From NCBI GenBank assembly GCA_029721435.1, contig CM056574.1:75683501-75747500 (forward strand): a DNA stretch of 64,000 nt, given 5' to 3'. Under the pieces are notes generated by a model, which was not told where the DNA came from, ran no database searches, and saw only the letters and a program-made list of their open reading frames with translations. The stretch's first letter is position 1; the number at the start of each line of letters is the position of its first letter. The stretch is from Gymnothorax reevesii (Eukaryota; Chordata; Actinopteri; Anguilliformes; Muraenidae). The position numbers were made by a program, and so were the translations under genes. Of the stretch, positions 1-12,664 are shown one piece after another.

Positions 1-2852
1 TGCTCGAAAATTCACCAAACTTGGTTCATAAACTAAAAATATTAAGTTCTTTGATTCAATTTCTCATTTGGCACTGGGTTTGACATGGTAGCTCTATAGC
101 GCCCCCTAAAACATTATTGCATTTTTCAGGGCCTCAGCATGCTCGAAACCTCACGAAACTTTGCAGACCTATTGAGCTGGTCATTCTATTTACAAGGATA
201 TAGGGTTTAAAGATAAATGTGGCAAAATTGCATTACAGCGCCACCTAGAAAATTTCAATGAAGCAGCCCTCGCAGCGTGTTTAATCCACATGTTCCAAAT
301 TCGGTGGACATATGTACTATGCCAAGACCTAAAAAAAAGTCCCTTGGTGCCATGACCTGGACTCAACAGGAAGTCCGCCATTTTTAATTGAATTTGCATT
401 TTTTTTTTATTTTTTGCAATTCACAGGCATTGTACTTTAACGAACTCCTCCTAGAGATTTAATCCAATCAACTCAAAATTTGGCGAATCATATCTAAAGA
501 CCTTGCTGATGTTAAATTGCGAAGCTTTTTTGGATTCATTGAACGATGTATCCGTGGCATCGCGGCGAATTACGGTGTCCCGCCATGAAACAGGAAGTTG
601 GTTTTACTCCCAAATACTTGGTGGGATTTGCTTGAAACTTTCCAAGCTTCATTAAAGTGTCCTCCCAAATATAAATATATGCTCATATTGGATCAGGAGG
701 TGCCAGGTGGCTCCACAGCGCCCTCTAGATATGGCCATGTTAAGATAAAAGTGCTTGAATGCTCGAAAACTCACAAATTTTACAAACATATTAAGCTGGT
801 CATACTTTTTACTAAGATTTAGGGTGTACTGATGGATGTGGCAAAATTGCATTACAGCGCCACCTAGAAAATTTCAATGAAGCAGCCCTCGCAGCGTGTT
901 TTACTAACATGTACAAAACTCTGTGGACATGTGTACTATGCCAAGACCTAAAAAAAAGTCTCTTGGTGCCATGACCTAGACTCAACAGGAAGTCTGCCAT
1001 TTTTAATTGAATTTGCAAATTTTTTTTATTTTTTGCCATTCACAGGTGTCGCACTTTAACAAACTTCTCCTAGAGATTTGATCCGATCAACTTAAAATTT
1101 TGCATATGACATCTAAAGACCTTGTTGATGTTAAATTGCGAAGCTTTTTTGGATTTATCGAACTTTGCATCCGTGGCGTCGCGGCGAATTTCGATGTTCC
1201 GCCATGAGACAGGAAGTTGGTTTTACGCGCACATGCTTTATGAAATTTGAGTGAAACTTCACAGGTTTGATAAAAGTCTACTTTCAAGTATACTTATATG
1301 TTGATATTAGATTGGGTGTGGTCAGGTGGCTCCACAGCGCCCTCTTGACACGGCCATGTTGAGATAAAAGTGCTTGAATTTTCATGAAATTTGGTGTGCT
1401 CTTTGCATTTGTCATGTTGGGTAAGGCAAATTTTTTTTAAATTTTTCGGCTAAACAGGAAGTGAGCTATAAGCCATTTCCTGCGTTTTTCCAAATTTTAG
1501 AAACACATATTTGGAAGCCTTAGAATACTTGAAATCTTGCAAAAAGTAGCACAAATTATAATTATCTTATTCTTTTAAATTTTTTACATCAATTTACCCT
1601 AAATTTGGCACAATGGCTCTTTAGCGCCCCCACTCAGATTTTTAAAAGAATTGCCCTTTTGAGGGTCTCAGCATGTTCGAAAACTCACAAAATTTTGTAA
1701 ATGTATGAAGACCATCATTCGTATTAGTCTGACAAAAAACTTAAATATCGGCATGGCAAAAATGTCATTATAGCGCCCCCTGGAAAATTCCAAATAAGCA
1801 GCCCTCGCAGCCCGGTAAACTTACATGTATAAAATTTGGTAGACATGTGGAATATACCGAGACCTAAAAAAAAGTCTCTGAGTGCCATGACCTAGACTCA
1901 ACAGGAAGTCTGCCATTTTTAATTGAAAATTCATCTTTTTTGGATTTTTCACCATTCACAGGTGTCGTACTTTCACTAACTCCTCCTAGAGATTTTTTCC
2001 GATCAACTTAAAACATGGCGAATAATATCTAAAGACCTTGCTGATGTTAAATTGCGAAGCTTTTTTGTATTCATCGAATGATGTATCCGTGGCATCGCAG
2101 CGAATTTCGATGTTCCGCCATGAAACAGGAAGTTGCTTTGATGAGCACATTCTTTGCGGGATTTGCGTGAAACTTTCCAAGCTTGATAAAATTGTCCTCC
2201 CAAGTACAAATTTATGCTAATACTAGATCGGGACGTGCCAGGTGGCTCCACAGCACCCTCTAGATACGGCCATGTTAGGATAAAAGTGCTTGAATTTTCA
2301 TGAAATTTGGTCTGATCATTGCATTAGTCATTCCTAGCAATTGTTAATTTTTTGAAATTTTTTTGCCGAACAGGAAGTGAGCTATGAGCTATTTTCTGCG
2401 TTTTTCCAAATTTAAGAACTCATGTTTTCAGGCCTTCGAATGCACCTAAACTTAAAAAACCTGGCAAACATTATAAATGTCTTATTCTCTTCAATGTCAT
2501 CCATCAATTGGCATTAAATATTGCATAATGGCTCTATAGCGACCCCAGTCATATATTTAAAAGTATTACTCCTTTGATCGTCTAAACATACTGGAAAATT
2601 TACAAAAATCAACACACTCATGGAGCCTGACATTACGATTGCCATGTTGTAGATTTTGCACACGGGCATGTCAAAATGGTATTGTAGCGCACTCTAGAAA
2701 ATTTTTGCACTCCCCTCAGGAAACCACAATGCACACTGTCTAGCAGTGCCTAAAGGCTCTTAATGGACACCTGCACCCATCAAGATCTTGCTGCCACCCC
2801 AACGTGCACGAGGGGGGCGAGGGCCCTTTCAACGCTGCTTGCAGCTTTAATT
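1..2852 (+). repeat. Family A tandem repeat block (truncated by window edge)
   Basis: This is tandem non-coding repeat DNA with a period of about 910 bp: the anchor AACAGGAAGTGAGCTAT starts at 1453 and again at 2369. Each unit also carries AACAGGAAGTC-GCCATTTTT (near 988 and 1900), a variant AGGAAGTTGG box (1208, 2129), and boxes of the type TAGCGCCCCC or CAGCGCCCTCT (near 1335, 1628, 1773). The block ends in a tail module with hairpin GCTGCTTGCAGC at 2835-2846. Short open frames occur on both strands but are broken differently in each copy, so I read them as fortuitous. Family name unknown to me. Confidence 0.85.
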
Positions 2853-3351
2853 TTTATTTATTTTTTGGCCAAACAGGAAGTGAGCTATGAGCTATTTCCT
2901 GTTTTTTTCCATATTTGATGAACAAACGTTTTAAGGCCTTTGAACGCTCCAAAACTTGCAAAACCTTGCAAAAATTATAAATGTCTTAAAGTCTTCAATT
3001 CATCCATCAATTGGCATTAAATGGGGCAAAATGGCTTTATAGCGCCCCCAATAATATTTATAAAAGAATTGCTCTTTTGAAAGTCAAAACATGCTGGAAA
3101 ATTTACAAAAATCAACACACTCATGGAGCCCTGTATTACAATTACCGTGTTGTAGATTTTGCGCACCGGCAAGTCAAAATGGTCTCACCCTCCAGAAAAT
3201 TTTTGCACTCCCATCAGGAAACCACATTGTACGCAGTCCAGCAGTGTCCAATGGCTCTGAATGGACACCTGCAGCAAATCAAGATCTTGCTGCCACCCAA
3301 GCGTGCACGAGGGGGGCGAGGGCCCTTTCAACGCTGCTTGCAGCTTTAATT
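2853..3351 (+). repeat. Short family A fragment with its own tail
   Basis: After the first tail the sequence re-enters family A at the AACAGGAAGTGAGC box (2874) and runs about 480 bp to a second tail, hairpin 3333-3344. It lacks most of the 910-bp unit. The tail joins the next header directly through TTTAATTA, giving a head-to-tail block junction with a single TTA spacer. Confidence 0.75.
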
Positions 3352-3406
3352 AGGGCCCGAGCCGACTGCAAGTCGTCTGCGGAGGGCCCTGTTGAAATCG
3401 CGCTAT
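3352..3406 (+). repeat. Header module H1 (CGACT-type hairpin)
   Basis: GGGCCCGAGC is followed by the stem CGACT-GCA-AGTCG and then GGAGGGCCCTGTTGAAATC. It lies between a family A tail and a (TTA)n tract that leads into a family B block. The same stem type precedes the family B block at 60166. Confidence 0.75.
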
Positions 3407-3457
3407 TTATTATTATTATTATTATTATCATTATTATTTTTTTTTTTTTTATTATTC
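3404..3457 (+). repeat. (TTA)n / T-rich microsatellite
   Basis: A run of TTA/ATT triplets, interrupted by one TCA, passes into a run of 14 T. It separates header H1 from the first family B unit. Confidence 0.9.
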
Positions 3458-6400
3458 TTCCGATTTTACAAAGGCAAATTTCGCCCCTTTCCCAGTTGTG
3501 AAAACGCGTCTAACTTTCCCGATTCGTCCGGCCGGATCCGAAATTCGATATTCTTGGGCGGTCGCACAGGTTCGACCCCAAATGTCGAAATAGCGCCCCC
3601 TAAACACGTTTAAAAATTCCCATAGGGAAATTCGGCTACTTTGTCGTAGGCAGACGAAATTCAGTTGTTATGTGCCTTGTAACAAGGCATACAAAAAACT
3701 TCATTGGAGCCATCATGGGTTCGCCCTAAACCCATCAGAAAGTCGGCCATTTTGATTTGAATTTTTGAATTTTAAAACTAACTCCTCCTAGGGATTTCGT
3801 CGGAACGGCTTCAAATTTCGTAAACATCATCGAGAAACCAACCTGATTAAACGTTGTGCTCTGCAGATCTGTCGGTCAAAGGGCGTGGCTGCTAGGGCGT
3901 GACAAATTTAAGTGACTTGAGGATAAAATTTCACAACAATCTCAAACCCAAATACTTGATTGGAGTAGCTTCAAACTTGCTGAACATGATGAGGGCACCG
4001 CCCTGAACATAATATACTAACTTCTCACTTTGCTAATAGCGCCCCCCTGTGGTAACAGGAAGTGACCACTCATTACTTCCACTGGGACTGATGGCACAAT
4101 GTTGAACCAATCAACTTCTTTCTTCTTGTAAAACGTTCACAACAAGTTGCTGAAGCTACATTATGAACATTGTGTAGCTACGAGTAATGGCGTCCGTTTG
4201 GCGAAGCGGCGACTTTGGATCCCTCGTCATGAAAATACGTTTGGGATTCCCAATGCTCTCACGCCCACATACTTGACTGTAGTAGCTTCAAATTTGCTGG
4301 ACATGATCATTGCTCTGCCCTGAACATCCAGATACATTAAATTCCCACTTTACTCCTAGCGCCCCCCTGTGGTAACAGGAAGTGACCAGTTATTGCTTTC
4401 ACTTGTACTGATGACACATAGTTGAACACACCAACCTCATTCCACTTCTATTACATGCAGAACTAATAGATGAAGCTACCTTATGAATACTGTGAAGCTA
4501 CGCATAATGGCGTTTGCGTAGTGATGCAGCGACTTTCCATCCCTCGCCATGAAAATACGTTTGGGTTTTTGATGCCTTTAATAAACTTGTATCATCATAA
4601 AAACTGATTGACAGGTCAAATGTGTCAAGCTCTCACATCTGATTAGGGTTTTGCCCATGAGAGCAGCAAAATGCCTCGATAGCGCCCCCTTGAAATTTTC
4701 AAAAACCCCTCCCCAAAGGGTTTTTTTTGGGTTAGGTAGATGAAAATTGGTACACATGTTTATTTGGCCAAGACGGACAAAAAAGTCTCTGGCACCATTT
4801 GTCTACTCCAAACAGGAAGTTGGCTATTTTGATTTTAACGTGTCATTTTTTCCTGATTTCCACATATTGTATTTTAACGCACTCCTCCTAGAGATTTCAT
4901 CCATTCACAACCAGATTGATTAATGAACATTGAAAAACCATCCTGATCAAAAGTTGTGCTCTGCAGGCCTGTAGGTCGGTGGGCGTGGCTACTAACAGTA
5001 AGTGACCAGTTCTAATTTTCACTTGTACTGATGACATACAGTTGAACTCATGAACTTTATTTCCCCTGTCCAATATGTAGAAAAAGTTGCTAAAACTACC
5101 TAATGAATGCTGTGATGCTTTGAGTAATGGCGTCTGTGTGGCGATGCGGTGACAATGGATCCCTCGCCATGAAAATACGTTTGTGTTTTTGATGTTCTTA
5201 ATGAATTCGTATCATCATGGAAATTGATATGCTGGTTAAGGGTGCCAAGCTCTCACATCTGATTGGGACTTTGCCCATGAGGGCAGCAAAATGCCTCGAT
5301 AGCGCCCCCTTGAAATTTTCAAAAACCCCTCCTCTTAGGGGTTTTTTTGGAGTAGAAAGATGAAAATTGGAACAAATATGTATTTGGCCAGAAAGCAAAA
5401 AAAAGTCTCTGGCATCATTGGTCAATTCCAAACAGGAAGTCGGCCATTTTGATTTTAACGTGTCATTTTTGCCTGATTTCCACATATTGTTTTTTAACGC
5501 ACTCCTCCGAGAGATTTCATCCTTTCAAAACCAGATTTATTCCTAAACATTGAGAGACCATGCTGATCAAAAGTTGTGCTCTGCAGGTCTGTAGGTCAGT
5601 GGGCGTGGCTCCAAACAGGAGGTGACCAGCTTTTACTTTCACTTGTACTGATGACATATAGTTGAACCCATCAACTTTATTTCCCCTGTACAACATGTAG
5701 AAGAAGTTGCTTAAACTACCTTACGAATGCTGTGATGCTTCGAGTAATGGCGTCCGTGTGGCGATGCGGTGACACTCGATCCCTCGCCATGAAAATACGT
5801 TTGGGTTTTTGATGTTCTTAATGAATTCGTATCATCATGCAAATTGATATGCTGGTCAAGGGTGGTGAGCTCCAACATCTGATTGGGGCGGTGCCCATGA
5901 GGACAGCAAAATGCCTCGATAGCGCCCCCTTGAAATTTTGAAAAACCCCTCCCCATAAGGGTTTTTTGGGTATAGGAGAATGAAAATTGATACACATGTG
6001 TATCTTGCCAGTTCAAACAAAAAAGTTTCGGCACCATTGGTCAATTCCAAACAGGTGGCCAGCCATTTTGATTTTACTGTGTCATTTTGGCCCATTTTCC
6101 GCATATTGCATTTTAAAGAACTCCTCCTAGCGATTCCGTCCAATCAACCTCATACTTATTTCTGATCATCAAGAGACCATGCTGACCAAAAGTAGTGCTC
6201 TGCATGTCTGTCGCTAAATGGGCCTGGCCGCCATGGTTCCCCCATTTCAGATGCCTCACCAAACACATTCGAGCTGCTCGCTCTCCCTCATACTTCATCC
6301 AAATGGGTTCAAAATTCCTGTACATGGTAAAAGCCCCACCCTGAAAGCCTCGATGTGCTGCTAAACAATCTAGCTCATCATGCCCCATTATGGAAACAGA

Positions 6401-6706
6401 AAATGCGACAATTTACGTTGAAATTGGCCGATTTGCTCAAAACTTCACGTTTGTGCTTAGGGTCTGCCCCTAAATGCACCTGCCCAAATTTGTTTACACT
6501 CTGAGCGCCTTCTGGTGGATGAAGTATCAACTTATCATAACTCCTTCAGCTTTGTCCAATTTGCTCGTCCTTTCTCTCAGGTTGAGGTAGGCACTTGACC
6601 TGTCCAATGGTCGTGAGTGCACAGCTGCACCCGTCAGGATCTCACCACAACCCCAATGTGTGCATGGGAGCGAGGGCCCGTTCAACGCTGCTTGCAGCTT
6701 TAATTA
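3458..6706 (+). repeat. Family B block, full-length type (about 3.25 kb)
   Basis: The block starts with a B-specific leader (near 3458-3720) and continues as tandem units of about 620 bp. The anchor CCCTCGCCAT occurs at 4541, 5161 and 5781. Each unit carries TAGCGCCCCCTTG, then an A/T-flanked hairpin AAAACCCC...GGGGTTTT (near 4711, 5331, 5940), then AACAGGAAGTCGGCCATTTT. A non-tandem stretch near 6170-6600 precedes the tail, hairpin 6687-6698. I see no plausible gene: reverse-strand frames of 60-108 codons recur but are interrupted in other copies. Confidence 0.85.
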
Positions 6707-6747
6707 GGGCCCGAGCACCTGCGAGGAACCTATTGTTTTTGATGGGA
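6707..6747 (+). repeat. Header module H2 (degenerate CACC-type hairpin)
   Basis: GGGCCCGAGCACC-TGCGAGGAACCTATTG. The hairpin is shortened (GCA-CC-TGC) compared with the other CACC-type headers at 19140 and 21974. It leads through GATGGGAT into a (TTC)n tract and then a family A block, as H3 and H4 do. Confidence 0.7.
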
Positions 6748-6834
6748 TTCTTCTTCTTCTTCTTCTTCTTCTTCTTCTTCTTCTTCTTCTTCTTCTTCTT
6801 CTTCTTCTTCTTCTTCTTCTTCTTCTTCTTCTTC
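6748..6834 (+). repeat. (TTC)29 microsatellite
   Basis: Twenty-nine uninterrupted TTC triplets (87 bp). Homopurine-homopyrimidine GAA/TTC tracts of this kind can form triplex DNA. The apparent poly-Phe, poly-Lys, poly-Arg and poly-Glu frames across it are artefacts. Confidence 0.98.
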
Positions 6835-9385
6835 GAGAACGAATTTTTGAGGGCTTTGCAATGCACGAAAACTCACAAAAATTTGCCAACACGTCAGTCG
6901 TGGTGAAAATTGCAAAGTATTATTATTTTTGTGCTTGAACATGCCCCAGTGGCTCTATAGCGCCACCAAACACGCGGCCATTTTGGAACGCACTTGCTCG
7001 GATTCTCACAAAATTCAATAGGGTCATAGTAGTCATCATAAATTTTTTTGTCAATTTTTTTGAAATTTTTTTGCCCCACAGGAAGTGAGCTATGAGCCAT
7101 TTCCTGCGTTTTTTCAGATTTTACGAACACATTTTTGAGGGCCTTATCATTCTCGAAAACACACCTAACTTGGCTCATAGATTGAAAATATGAAGTTCTT
7201 TGATTCAATATCTCATTTGGCACTAGGTGTGTTATGGTGGCTCTATAGCGCCCCCTAATACATAATTGCATTTTTGAGGGCATCAGCATGCTCGAAAACT
7301 CACGAAACTTTGCAATCATATTAAGCTGGTCATACTTTTTACTGGAAAGTGGGGTTTACGGATGGATATGGCAAAATTGCATTACAGCGCCACCTAGAAA
7401 ATTTCAATGAAGCAGCCCTCGCAGTGTGTTTAACCTGCATGTACAAAATTCGGTGGACATGTGTGCTATGCCAAGACCTAAAAAAAAGTCTCTTGGTGCC
7501 ATCACCTAGACTCAACAGGAAGTCCGCCATTTTTAATTGAATTTGCAATTTTTTTTTATTTTTTGCCATTCACAGGCGTCGTACTTTAACGAACTCCTCC
7601 TAGAGATTTTATCCGATCAACTTACAATTTCGCATATGACTTTTTAAGACCTGGTCAATGTTAAATTGCGAAGCTTTTTTGGATTCATCGAACCTTGTAT
7701 CCGTGGCGTCGCGGCGAATTTCGATGTTCCGCCATGAAACAGGAAGTTGGTTTTACGCGCACATGCTTTGTGAGATTTGCGCGAAACTTCACAGGCTTGA
7801 TAAGAGTCTACTTCCAAGTATACCTATATGTTGATATTAGATTGGGTGTGGTCAGGTGGCTCCACAGCGCCCTCTTGACACGGCCATGTTGAGATAAAAG
7901 TGCTTGAATGTTCATGAAATTTGGCGTGACAATTGCATGTGTTTTTTTGGCTTGTAATTATTTTTTTGAAATTTTTTAACCTAACAGGAAGTGAGCTATG
8001 AGCCATTTCCTGCGTTATTCCAAATATTACGAACACAGGTTTGGAGGTATTACCATACTCAAAAACTTGCAAAACTTTGCAAAAATTTTATTTGTCTGAT
8101 TGTCTTCAATTTGAGACAGAATTTGGCAGTAAATGTGACATAATGGCTCTATAGCGCCCCCAATTAGATTTTTATAAGAATTGCCCTTTTGAGGGTCTCA
8201 GCATGCTCAAAAACTCACAAAATTTTGTACAACTCTAAAGCCTATGATTCCTATTACAATAATAAAAAATTTTTAAATAGGCGTGGCAAAAATGGCATTA
8301 TAGCGCCCCCTGGAAAATTTCAAATAAGCAGCCCTTGCATCGTGGTTGATCAGCATGTATGAACTTCTGAGAACAAGTGGAATATCCTGAGACCTAAAAA
8401 AAAGTCTCTTGGAGCCATGATGTAGACCCAACAGGAAGTTTGCCATTTTTAATTGAAATTTCAACTTTTTTAGATTTTTCGCCATTCGCAGGTGTCGTAC
8501 TTTAACAAACTCCTCCTAGAGACTTTATCCAATCTACTCAAAATTTGGCGAATTATATCTTAAGACCTTGCTGATGTTAAATTGCGAAGCTTTTTTGGAT
8601 ATATCGAACGATGTATCCGTGGCATTGCGGCGAATTTCGGCGTCCCGCCATGAAACAGGAAGTTGGTATAACTCCCACATACTTTGTGGGATTAGTCTAA
8701 AACTTTCCAAACTTGATAAACTTGTCTTCCCAAGTATAAATATATGCTAATATTAGATTGGAAATGGCCATGTAGCTCCACAGCGCCCTCTAGATACTAC
8801 CATGTTAAGATAAAAGTGCTTGAATGTTCATAAAATTTGGTGTCATCATTGCATTAGTCATTCCGGGCAATGCTTAATTTTTTGAAATTTTTTGGCCAAA
8901 CAGGAAGTGAGCTATGAGCTATTTCCTGCGTTTTTCCAAATTTTACGAATACACTGATAAAGGCCTTAGAATGGTCCAAAACTTGCAAAAACGTGGCAAA
9001 AATTATCATTGTCTTCTTGCCTTGAATTTGATACATCAACTGGGACTAAATGTGGCATAATGGCTCTATAGCGCCCCCAGTCAGATTCTTTAAACAATTG
9101 CTTTTTTGGGGCTCGAAGCGTGCTTAAAAATTTACGAAAATCAACACACACATGATGCCCGGTATTCCAATAACTATATTGTAGATTTTGCGCACAGGCA
9201 TAACAAAATGGTATCATAACGCCATCCAGAAGATTTTTGCAATCCCATCAGGAAAACACATTGTACACAGGCTGGCAGTGTCCAATGGCTGTTAATGGAC
9301 AACTGCACCCATCAAGGTCTTGCTGCCACCCCACTGTGCACGAAGGGTGCGAGGGCCCTTTCAACGCTGCTTGCAGCTTTAATTA
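6835..9385 (+). repeat. Family A block, about 2.5 kb
   Basis: Nearly three 910-bp units, with the AGGAAGTGAGC anchor near 7078, 7983 and 8899 (spacings about 905 and 916). The block begins with the A-specific leader GAGGGCTTTGC and ends in a tail with hairpin 9366-9377, followed by (ATT)n. No gene seen. Confidence 0.85.
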
Positions 9386-12300
9386 TTATTATTATTATTT
9401 TTTATTTTTTTTTTTAATTATTCTTCCGATTTTTCAAAGGCCAATTTCGCCCCTTTCCCAATTGTGAAAACGCGTATAACTTTCCCCATTCGTCCGGCCG
9501 GATCCGAAATTCGATATTGTTGGGCGGTCGCACAAGTTCGACCCCAATTGTCGAAATAGTGCCCCCTAAACACGTTTCAAAATTCCCATAGGGAAATTTG
9601 GTTACTTTGTCGTAGGCAGAAGAAATTTGGTAGTCATATAATTTGTAACAAGCCATACAAAAAACTTCATTGGACGCATGCCCTAAACCCAACAGGAAGT
9701 CGGCCATTTTGATATGAATTTTTGAATTTTAAAACGAACTCCTCCTAGGGATTTCGCCAAATCAACTTCAAATTTGGTAGAGATCATTGTGAGACCAAGG
9801 TGATCAAAAGTTGTGCTCTGCAGATCTGCAGGTTAAAGGGCGTGGCTGCTAGGGCGTGACAAATTATAGTGAGTTGAGGAAAAAATTTCACAATGCTCTC
9901 ACACCCAAATACTTGATTGTATAAGCTTCAAACTTGCTGAACATGATAAGGGCGCCGCCGGGAACACCCTGATGTATTAACTTCCCACTTTACTAATAGC
10001 GCCCCCCTGTGGTAACAGGAAGTGACCACTCGTTACTTCCACTTGTTCTGGTGACACATTGTTGAACCCATCAACTTCATTTTACTTTTGAAACATGCAG
10101 AACAAGTTACTGAAGCTACTTTATGAACGCTGTAAAGCTACGAGTAATGGCGTTCGTGTGGCAAAGCGGCGACTTTGGATCCCTCGCCATGAAAATATGA
10201 TTGGGATTCCCAATGCTCTCACGCCCACATACTTGATTGCAGTAGCTTCAAACTTGCTCTACATGATGATTGCTCCGCCCTGAACGTCCAGATGCATTAA
10301 CTTCCCACTTTGCTACTAGCGCCCCCCTATGGTAATAGGAAGTGACCACTTATTGCTTTCACTTGTACTGAGGACACATACTTTATCACATCAACCACAT
10401 TCCACTTCTATTACATGCTGAACAAATTGGTGAAGCTACGCTATGAATGCTGTGACGCTACACATAATAGCGTCCGTGTGGTGACGCGGCGACTATCCAT
10501 CCCTCGCCATGAAAATACGTTTGGGTTTTTGATGTCTTTAATAAACTTGTATTATCATAAAAATTGAAAAACAAGTCAAGGGTAGCAAGCTCTCACATCT
10601 GATTGGGGCTTTGCCTATGAGGGCAGCAAAAAGCCTCGATAGCGCCCCCTTGAAATTTTCAAAAACCCCTCCCCATAGGGGTTTTTTTGGAGTAGAACAA
10701 TGAAAATTGGTACATATGTGTATTTGGTAACAACGCAAAAAAAAGTCTCTGGCATCATTTGTCTACTCCAAACAGGAAGTCGGCCATTTTGAATTAAACG
10801 TGCCATTTTTGCTTGATTTCCACATATTGTATTTTAATGCACTCCTCCTAGAGATTTCATCCAATCAAAACCAAATTTATTACAAAACATTGAGAGACTA
10901 TGCTGATCAAAAGTTGTGCTCTGCAGGTCTGTAGGTCAGTGGGCGTGGCTACTAACAGGAAGTGATCAGTTTTTACTTTCACTTGTACTGATGACATATA
11001 ATTGAACCCATCAACTTTTTTCCCCCTGTACAACATGTAGAAGAAGTTGCTTAAACTACCTTACGAATACTGTGATGCTACGAGTAATGGTGTCTGTGTG
11101 GCGATGCGGTGACAATGGATCCCTCGCCATGAAAATATGCTTGTGTTTTTGATGTTCTTAATGAATTCGTATCTTCATGGAAATTAATATGCCGGTCAAG
11201 GATGGGAAGCTCTCACATCTGATTGGGGCTTTTCCCATAAGGGCAGCAAAATGCCTCGATAGCGCCCCCTTGAAATTTTCAAAAACCCCTCCCCATAGGG
11301 GTTTTTTTGGAGTAGAAAGACGAAAATTAGTACACGTGTATTTGGCCAAGACGCACAAAAAAGTCTTTGACATCATTTGTCTACTCCAAACAGGAAGTCG
11401 GCCATTTTGATTTTAACGTGCCATTTTTGCCTGATTTCCACATATTGTATTTTAACGCACTCCTCCTAGAGATTTCATCCATTCAAAACCAGATGCATTA
11501 ATAAACATTGAAAGACCATGCTGATCAAAAGTTGTGCTCTGCAGGTCGGTAGGTCAGTGGGCGTGGCCGCTAACAGGAAGTGACCAGTTTTTACTTTCAC
11601 TTGTACCGATGACACATAGTTGAACCCATCAACTTTATTCCCCCTGTACAACATGTAGAAGAAGTTGCTTAAACTACCTTACGAATGCTTTGATGCTTCG
11701 AGAAATAGCGTCCATGTGGCGATGCGGTGACAATGGATCCCTCGCCATGAAAATACGTTTGTGTTTTTGATGTTCTTAATGAACTCGTATCATCATGGAA
11801 ATTGATATGCGGGTCAAGGGTGGGAAGCTCTCACATCTGATTGGGGCGGTGCCCATGAGGGCAGCAAAATGCCTCGATAGCGCCCCCTTGGTATTTTGAA
11901 AAACCCCTCCCCTTAGGGGTTTTTTTGGAATTAGAAAATGAAAATTGGTACACATGTGTATGTTGCCAATGTGAACAAAAAAGTCTCTGGGACCATGGAT
12001 AAATTCCAAACAGGTAGTCAGCCATTTTGATTTTAATGTGTCATTTTGGCCCGATTTCCACATATTGCATATTAACGAACTCCTCCTAGCGATTCTGTCC
12101 AATAAACCTAATATTTATTTCAGATCATCAAGAGACCATGCTGATCAAAACTAGTGCTCTGCATCTCTGTCGCTAAATGGACCTGGCCGCCATGGTGTCC
12201 CCATTTCAGATGCCTCGCCAAACACATTCGAGCTGCTCTCTCTCCCTCATACTTCATCCAAATGGATTCAAAATTCCTGTATGTAGTGAAATCCCCACCC

Positions 12301-12664
12301 TGAACGCCTCGATGTGCTGCTACACAATCTAGCTCGTCATGCCCCCTTATGAAAACAGAGAATGCCACATTTTACGTAGAAACTGGCCGATTTGCTCAAA
12401 ACTTCACTTTTGTGCTAAGGGGCTGCCCCTGAATGCACCTGCCCAAATTTGGTTACACTCTGAGCGCCTTCTGGTGGATGAAGTATCAACCTATCATAAC
12501 TCCTTCAGCTTGGCCCGATTCACTCGACACTTTCTCTCAGGTTGGGGCCGGCACTTGACCTGTCCAGTGGTCGAGAGTGCACAGCTGCACCCGTGATGAT
12601 CTCACCACAACCCCAACGTGCGCATGGGGGCGAGGGCCAGTTCAACGCTGCTTGCAGCTTTAAT
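9386..12664 (+). repeat. Family B block, full-length type (about 3.3 kb)
   Basis: The same order as the block at 3458: leader, units with the CCCTCGCCAT anchor at 10501, 11121 and 11739 (spacings 620 and 618), a pre-tail stretch near 12120-12580, and a tail with hairpin 12647-12658. A/T-flanked C4/G4 hairpins lie near 10661, 11281 and 11898. It has no header: it follows (ATT)n after the previous tail directly. No gene seen. Confidence 0.85.

Noticed and set aside
6595..6942. Long frames encoding poly-Phe, poly-Lys, poly-Arg or poly-Glu
   Set aside because: They are translations of the (TTC)29 microsatellite.
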